This document shows, piece by piece, positions 43,296-47,868 of a stretch of 47,868 nucleotides of DNA. The stretch is taken from positions 1 to 47,868 of the forward strand of contig JAGCNO010000002.1 in NCBI GenBank assembly GCA_017645905.1, read 5' to 3'. The notes under the pieces were generated by a model, which saw only the letters and a program-made list of their open reading frames with translations, did not search any database and was not told where the DNA came from. The first letter of the stretch is position 1. Each line of letters starts with the position of its first letter. This DNA is from Prevotella sp. (GTDB taxonomy: Bacteria; Bacteroidota; Bacteroidia; Bacteroidales; Bacteroidaceae). The position numbers and the translations under genes are program-made.

Positions 43296-43383
43296 GTGAG
43301 TTTCCAGTAAGGAAACTGGCAGTTCCCCCGGAGGAAACTGTGAGTTTCCACGTAGGAAACTGAGAGAGAGAACGGCTCAAGCT
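43296..43383. repeat. 22-bp dyad array, copy 4 (variant sequence, same geometry)
   Basis: Three 22-bp units lie at 43296-43317, 43318-43339 and 43340-43361. The core AGTTTCC-AGTAA-GGAAACT is a 7-bp stem with a 5-nt centre and a 3-nt spacer, as in copies 1-3, but with a different stem sequence. GAACGGCTCAAG (43370-43381) follows, the same border word as in the other copies. The 435-bp divergent gap around it has no other gene. Confidence 0.85.
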
Positions 43384-43589
43384 CCTACAATATGCCGTCC
43401 AAAGCCTGCAATTCCCTTATTCTCCCTCACAATCAGGACGTTCGCATCCTATTGTACTTGACACTCCAATCCAAATAAAACGTAAGTCAACTTTCGCAAG
43501 CTCCAAAACTACTGGTGTAGGGGCACAGTATTTTCACAGCTTGAGAAACTTGGGAAACATAAGTCAAAAGCAGAAAAACGGAAAAACTT

Positions 43590-43620
43590 TTTGCTATTCC
43601 AAAATTTGTTCGTATCTTTG
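43590..43620 (+). promoter_or_regulatory. Promoter of the modular surface protein
   Basis: TTTG (43590-43593), a 19-nt spacer, then TATCTTTG (43613-43620); leader of about 38 nt to ATG 43663. Confidence 0.75.
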
Positions 43621-43662
43621 CGCCGTGAACAAATTATTATTAACTATAAAACAAAATCAAAG

Positions 43663-46600
43663 ATGAAGACAAAACGATTACTTAGCGCATTAATCCTTTC
43701 CTGCCTCCTTCCCTTGGTGGCCAGTGCGTATGATACCATTTACAATGGTATCTATTACGATATTGACGAGAGCACGAAAACGGCAACAGTGACTAGCGGT
43801 AACAAAAAGTATTCCGGTGCAGTCAACATCCTTCCATCTGCCTACTACAACGGTAAAAATTACAGCGTGACGAGCATAGGATACAAAGCTTTCTATGAAT
43901 GCTTCGACCTGACCTCTGTCACGATTCCCAACAGCGTGACGAGCATAGGAAGGCTTGCATTCTTTGAATGTTTCGGCCTGACCTCAGTCACGATTCCTAA
44001 CAGCGTGACGAGCATAGGAGGCTCTGCTTTCCAAAATTGCAGCAGCCTGACCTCCGTCACGATTGGCAACAGCGTGACGAGCATAGGAGACTGGGCTTTC
44101 TGGGGTTGCAGCGGCCTGACCTCCGTCACCATTCCAAACAGCGTGACGAGCATAGGATACGAGGCTTTCTATAATTGCAGCGGCCTGACCTCGGTCACGA
44201 TTCCAAACAGCGTGACGAGCATAGGAAGCTATGCTTTCCGTGGTTGCAGCGGCCTGACCTCCGTCACGATTCCAAACAGCGTGACGAGCATAGGAAGCTA
44301 TGCTTTCTATGGTTGCAGCGGCCTGACCTCCGTCACTTCGTGGATTCTTGAACCTTTTGAAATTTATAAAAGTGTTTTCTCATCCGACACTTATTCTAAA
44401 GCTACCTTAACCGTTCCAGCTGGCACGAAAGAGAAATACCTGTCCACAAATTATTGGAATGCGTTCAAGGAGATAGTTGAGAAAGAGGCAGAACAGCAGA
44501 TAACTATAAGTGCAAACAGTTACTCTCGTGAATATGGTGAGGACAATCCTGAGTTTTCATTCACTGTAAGTGGGGGCACACTGGATGGAACGCCGAGTAT
44601 TACTTGCTCAGCAACAAAGACTTCTCCTGTGGGAACCTATCCGATTAAGATAGAAAAGGGAACTGTAACCAATAGTAACGTGACTTTCGTAGATGGCACG
44701 CTGACCATCACCGCGGCGCCGCTGACTATTACGGCCAAGTCGTACACCCGCAAGCAGGGAGAGCCGAACCCAAACTTTGAGGTCACGTATAGCGGATTCA
44801 AGAATGATGAGACACCCTCGGTGCTGACCAGCATGCCCGTCTGCTCCACTACGGCAACGGAAAGCAGTGCTCCAGGGACATACGACATCACCGTGTCCGG
44901 TGCCTCTGCCAGCAACTATGACATCAGCTATGTGAAAGGAGAGCTGACTGTAACACAGGCTGTCGCCGTCACTGTAACGGCAAACAGCTTCACCCGCAAA
45001 TACGGAGAGGACAATCCGGAATTCACGTTTACGTCGAGCGGGGGAACATTGAACGGCACACCTAAGATTACGTGTACTGCTACAAGGACATCGCCTGCCG
45101 GAACCTATCCGATTCTAATAGAGCAGGGAAGCGTGACAAGCTATAACGTGACATACGTACAGGGGACGCTGACCATTACCAGGGCGCCGCTGACCATTAC
45201 CGCCAAGTCGTACACCCGCAAGCAGGGAGAGCCGAACCCAAACTTTGAGGTCACGTATAGCGGATTCAAGAACGGAGAGACAGAGTCTGTCTTGACCAGA
45301 AAACCGACTTGCTCCACTACGGCTACTCCAGACAGTTCTCCAGGAACATACCAAATTACAGTGTCTGGAGCTGAGGCACAGAACTATGATATCTATTACA
45401 CGTATGGTGTGCTGACAGTGGAGGAGCCTGATGTCATCTTACCGACTTATTACACGCTCACCATAAAGTCAACTGGCAATGGCTCGGCTTCGTTCGACGG
45501 AACGACGGTTATCAAGGGTTCGCGTTCTTTCTCCTTAGAGGAAGGCTCTACTGCCACCATTACGTTTAGTCCGAATGAGGGGCATAGAATAAAGAGCGTA
45601 AAAGTCAACAACTCCACAGTTACAATCACGAACAATCGATACACCGTTAGCAATATTAGCAGAGACACAACTGTGGAAGTGGAGTTTGAGGCCATCCCTC
45701 TAACATACTACAACCTTTTCATAAAATCCACGGGCAACGGCTCGGTAACATTCGACGGCACGACAATTACTAATGGCTCTCGAACATTCTCTGTGGTAGA
45801 AGGCTCTTCGGCAACGATAACGTTCAGCCCTGATGATGGTTTCAGGATAAAGAGTGTAAAGGTTGGAGGCTCTGATGTCACTGCCAACGTAACTGATAAC
45901 CGATACACCATAAGCAGCATAAAGGCCAACACGACAGTGGAAGCGGAGTTTGAGGCCATCCCGCCAACAATCTATACGTTATCTATTAAGGCAAATGGTA
46001 GTGGCTATGCATCATATAATAGTACGACGGTTCGCAACACTACAGAGTCATTTAAGGTCAATAAAGGTACTTCGGCAACCATATATTTCTGGCCCGACAC
46101 AGAGAATCGCATCAAGAGCCTAACTGTAAACGGAACAGTGCATGATAACTATTCATCATATTTTTACACGTTTGACAGTATAGAGGAAAACGCTACTATT
46201 GAAGTGGAGTTTGAGGCAATCCCGCCAACATTCTATGACCTTGTCGTCATGTCTACAGGCAACGGCTCGGTAACATTCGACGGCACGACGATTACCAATG
46301 GTTATCGAACATTCTCTGTGGTAGAAGGCTCTTCGGCAACGATAACGTTCAGCCCTGATGACGGTTTCAGGATAAAGAGCGTAAAGGTTGGAGGCTCTGA
46401 TGTGACTGCCAACGTAACTGATAACCGATACACCATAAGCAGCATAAAGGCCATCACGACAGTGGAAGCAGAGTTTGAGGCAATTCCGACAGTTACCTAT
46501 ACGCTGACCATCAAGGCTAATGGAAATGGAGTAGTATCTTTTGACGGGAACACTGTCCGCAATAAGTCGGAGAATTTCACAGTAAACGAGGGAACGACAG

Positions 46601-47841
46601 CAAATCTCGTGTTCTCGCCCGACGACGGCTTTTACACAAAGAGCGTGAAGGTGAACGGAACAGATGTGACAGAAAGCATAGTGGACGATAAATACGCCAT
46701 TAGCAACATTGCGGCGATAACTGCTATTGAAGCAGAATTTGCTGAAGAGCTGAAAGCATTTACCTCGGAGGGAGTGAACTATGTAGTGAAAACGTTTAAG
46801 AACAGGACCGTAGTTGTAACGAAGGGTGACTACGGGAAGATGCTGACAGTGCCTGCAACGGTGAACTATCAGGACGAGGACTGGACAGTCGTGGGCATTG
46901 AAGAAGATGCGCTGGCAGATGATGACGAGCTGGCAGCAGTAATCTGGAACGCTAAGGCTCAGTTCACTGCAACGACAAGCAATCCCAACTTGCTGCTCTA
47001 TGTCACTGACGGCAACTATGCTCCATCAACGGTGAATAACGTGGTGGTGAATGGTAAGGCGGAAAGCATCACCCTGACAGATGCCAAAAGTGGAAACAAC
47101 TTCTATTGTCCGCAAGAGTTCACGGCCGAAAGCATTAGCTACTCCCATAGATACACGATGACAACAGGTATAGGTGAGGCCCGTGGCTGGGAGACGTTAG
47201 CACTGCCTTTCGACGTACAGCAGGTGAAGCACGAGAACAAGGGAGAACTGACTCCCTTTGCCAACTGGAAGAGCGGCAATGAGGAGAAACCTTTCTGGCT
47301 GATGGAGCTGAGCAGCAGTGGATGGCGGGAGACAGACAGGATCATGGCGAACATGCCCTATATCGTCAGTATGCCAAACAACGAGAAATACAAAGAGGAG
47401 TTCCTGCTTAACGGCAACGTCACCTTCTCGGCAGAAAACGCAACGGTGAGAAAGACTGAGGACGTGAAAACGGTGCAGTATAAAGACCGTACGTTCATTC
47501 CAACCTTCTCGGAGATTGGTGAGGGCGACGGTGCATACGCCCTGAACGTGAAGAACGACTACGAGACGAACGTCAGTGGTGTGGACGACGGCAGCCGCTT
47601 CGTGCTTAACCTAAGAAAAATCCATCCCTTTGAGGCTTACATGCAGTCGTCGGCAAAGACCCGGGCTTTTGACATCAGCGACGGCATGGGCATCGTGACC
47701 AACACCGAGCAACTGATGATAAAGGTCTATAACCTGAAAGGCCAGATGTTAAAGCATCAAGAAGGCACTGAAGAGGACATCAAGAAGCACCTGCCCAAAG
47801 GCCTGTACATCATCAACGGAAAGAAAATAATAGTTAGGTGA
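43663..47841 (+). CDS. BspA-like LRR / MBG / InlB-repeat surface protein, type IX secreted
   Basis: The 1392-aa product starts at ATG 43663 with signal peptide [22 protein letters not shown]. Residues about 68-226 are seven or eight 23-aa LRR_5 repeats ([12 protein letters not shown]), as in BspA and Treponema surface LRRs. Residues about 279-586 are four MBG-type domains in ABAB order ([19 protein letters not shown], and [14 protein letters not shown]). Residues about 590-1027 are five divergent InlB B-repeat units (FDGTT..., [17 protein letters not shown]). The rest is a beta-rich region, and the end is a type IX sorting tail (YNLKGQML to [13 protein letters not shown]). It probably acts in adhesion. 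Near-identical DNA repeats make it prone to copy-number change. Confidence 0.9.
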   Translation: MKTKRLLSALILSCLLPLVASAYDTIYNGIYYDIDESTKTATVTSGNKKYSGAVNILPSAYYNGKNYSVTSIGYKAFYECFDLTSVTIPNSVTSIGRLAFFECFGLTSVTIPNSVTSIGGSAFQNCSSLTSVTIGNSVTSIGDWAFWGCSGLTSVTIPNSVTSIGYEAFYNCSGLTSVTIPNSVTSIGSYAFRGCSGLTSVTIPNSVTSIGSYAFYGCSGLTSVTSWILEPFEIYKSVFSSDTYSKATLTVPAGTKEKYLSTNYWNAFKEIVEKEAEQQITISANSYSREYGEDNPEFSFTVSGGTLDGTPSITCSATKTSPVGTYPIKIEKGTVTNSNVTFVDGTLTITAAPLTITAKSYTRKQGEPNPNFEVTYSGFKNDETPSVLTSMPVCSTTATESSAPGTYDITVSGASASNYDISYVKGELTVTQAVAVTVTANSFTRKYGEDNPEFTFTSSGGTLNGTPKITCTATRTSPAGTYPILIEQGSVTSYNVTYVQGTLTITRAPLTITAKSYTRKQGEPNPNFEVTYSGFKNGETESVLTRKPTCSTTATPDSSPGTYQITVSGAEAQNYDIYYTYGVLTVEEPDVILPTYYTLTIKSTGNGSASFDGTTVIKGSRSFSLEEGSTATITFSPNEGHRIKSVKVNNSTVTITNNRYTVSNISRDTTVEVEFEAIPLTYYNLFIKSTGNGSVTFDGTTITNGSRTFSVVEGSSATITFSPDDGFRIKSVKVGGSDVTANVTDNRYTISSIKANTTVEAEFEAIPPTIYTLSIKANGSGYASYNSTTVRNTTESFKVNKGTSATIYFWPDTENRIKSLTVNGTVHDNYSSYFYTFDSIEENATIEVEFEAIPPTFYDLVVMSTGNGSVTFDGTTITNGYRTFSVVEGSSATITFSPDDGFRIKSVKVGGSDVTANVTDNRYTISSIKAITTVEAEFEAIPTVTYTLTIKANGNGVVSFDGNTVRNKSENFTVNEGTTANLVFSPDDGFYTKSVKVNGTDVTESIVDDKYAISNIAAITAIEAEFAEELKAFTSEGVNYVVKTFKNRTVVVTKGDYGKMLTVPATVNYQDEDWTVVGIEEDALADDDELAAVIWNAKAQFTATTSNPNLLLYVTDGNYAPSTVNNVVVNGKAESITLTDAKSGNNFYCPQEFTAESISYSHRYTMTTGIGEARGWETLALPFDVQQVKHENKGELTPFANWKSGNEEKPFWLMELSSSGWRETDRIMANMPYIVSMPNNEKYKEEFLLNGNVTFSAENATVRKTEDVKTVQYKDRTFIPTFSEIGEGDGAYALNVKNDYETNVSGVDDGSRFVLNLRKIHPFEAYMQSSAKTRAFDISDGMGIVTNTEQLMIKVYNLKGQMLKHQEGTEEDIKKHLPKGLYIINGKKIIVR
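43861..44340. repeat. 69-bp tandem repeats in the LRR region
   Basis: The word AACAGCGTGACGAGCATAGG recurs at 43930, 43999, 44068, 44137, 44206 and 44275, exactly 69 bp apart (23 codons), with a related first copy near 43861. Units are nearly identical at DNA level. Confidence 0.92.
45717..46484. repeat. Near-identical long direct repeats in the InlB-repeat region
   Basis: About 190 bp at roughly 45738-45930 is repeated almost exactly at roughly 46261-46455 (both include GGAGGCTCTGATGT and AGCAGCATAAAGGCCA). A divergent unit lies between them, so recombination would delete or duplicate one repeat pair in frame. Confidence 0.8.
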
Positions 47842-47848
47842 CACAGAC

Positions 47849-47868
47849 GGTTAGGAGTTAGGAGTTAG
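47849..47868. repeat. Heptamer repeat TTAGGAG at the right edge
   Basis: GTTAGGAGTTAGGAGTTAG is the inverted form of the CTAACTC unit at 40882-40965 and runs off the window. Confidence 0.75.

Overview
The window reads as a chromosomal stretch of a Prevotella-like member of the Bacteroidales (Prevotella/Segatella/Xylanibacter group). The evidence is Bacteroidetes-type promoters (TTTG-N19-21-TAnnTTTG) in front of most transcription units, few Shine-Dalgarno sites, type IX secretion tails on the large secreted proteins, a BspA-like leucine-rich-repeat surface protein, and the Bacteroidales-style glycogen trio of debranching enzyme, GT4 and GH57. Species cannot be set from the sequence alone. Most genes are core metabolism or housekeeping, and no phage, plasmid or IS element was seen.

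Layout. 0-3.6 kb: a 55-aa acidic-tailed small protein, a secreted protein with chitobiase-like repeats and a conserved 84-aa protein, all on minus. 3.8-5.7 kb: class I fumarase and tRNA-Ser(CGA). 5.7-8.9 kb: a tyrosine phosphatase and three small exported proteins. 9.0-17.3 kb: a complete glycine-cleavage and one-carbon operon (lplA-gcvT-gcvH-gcvPA-gcvPB-lpdA-fhs). 17.6-22.4 kb: GH53 galactanase, a radical SAM/SPASM maturase and an SLBB-rich export protein. 22.4-25.7 kb: dnaX, birA, pyrH. 25.7-27.3 kb (minus): a DUF4375-like gene, smpB and a HAD hydrolase as one overlapping operon. 27.8-33.4 kb: gyrA, a TPR protein, GT2 and GNAT. 33.7-38.4 kb: the glycogen operon. 38.5-42.7 kb: tRNA-Gln(TTG), tsaD, pncC, purN, mltG and tsaC. 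42.7-47.9 kb: a small exported protein and a 1392-aa modular surface protein.

How the genes work together. LplA attaches lipoate to GcvH; GcvT, GcvP1/P2 and Lpd oxidise glycine and load the one-carbon unit on tetrahydrofolate; Fhs links that pool to formate. Debranching enzyme, GT4 and the GH57 homologue handle glycogen, but the GH57 protein lacks its catalytic glutamate. TsaD and TsaC both act in tRNA t6A formation.

The most unusual content is non-coding. (1) A dispersed intergenic element consists of three or four tandem 22-bp units, each a 7-bp dyad with a 5-nt centre plus a 3-nt spacer, bordered by a GAACGGCTC word. It occurs four times, plus one unit at the left edge, and one copy keeps the geometry with a different sequence. 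(2) Heptamer and octamer tandem repeats lie at many gene junctions. In several genes they have entered the reading frame, supplying start codons, stop codons, a signal-peptide core or internal loops. (3) Palindromic C-rich repeats sit in frame in lpdA and tsaD. (4) Three genes have a -7 box within 5-9 nt of the start codon, which implies leaderless mRNAs.
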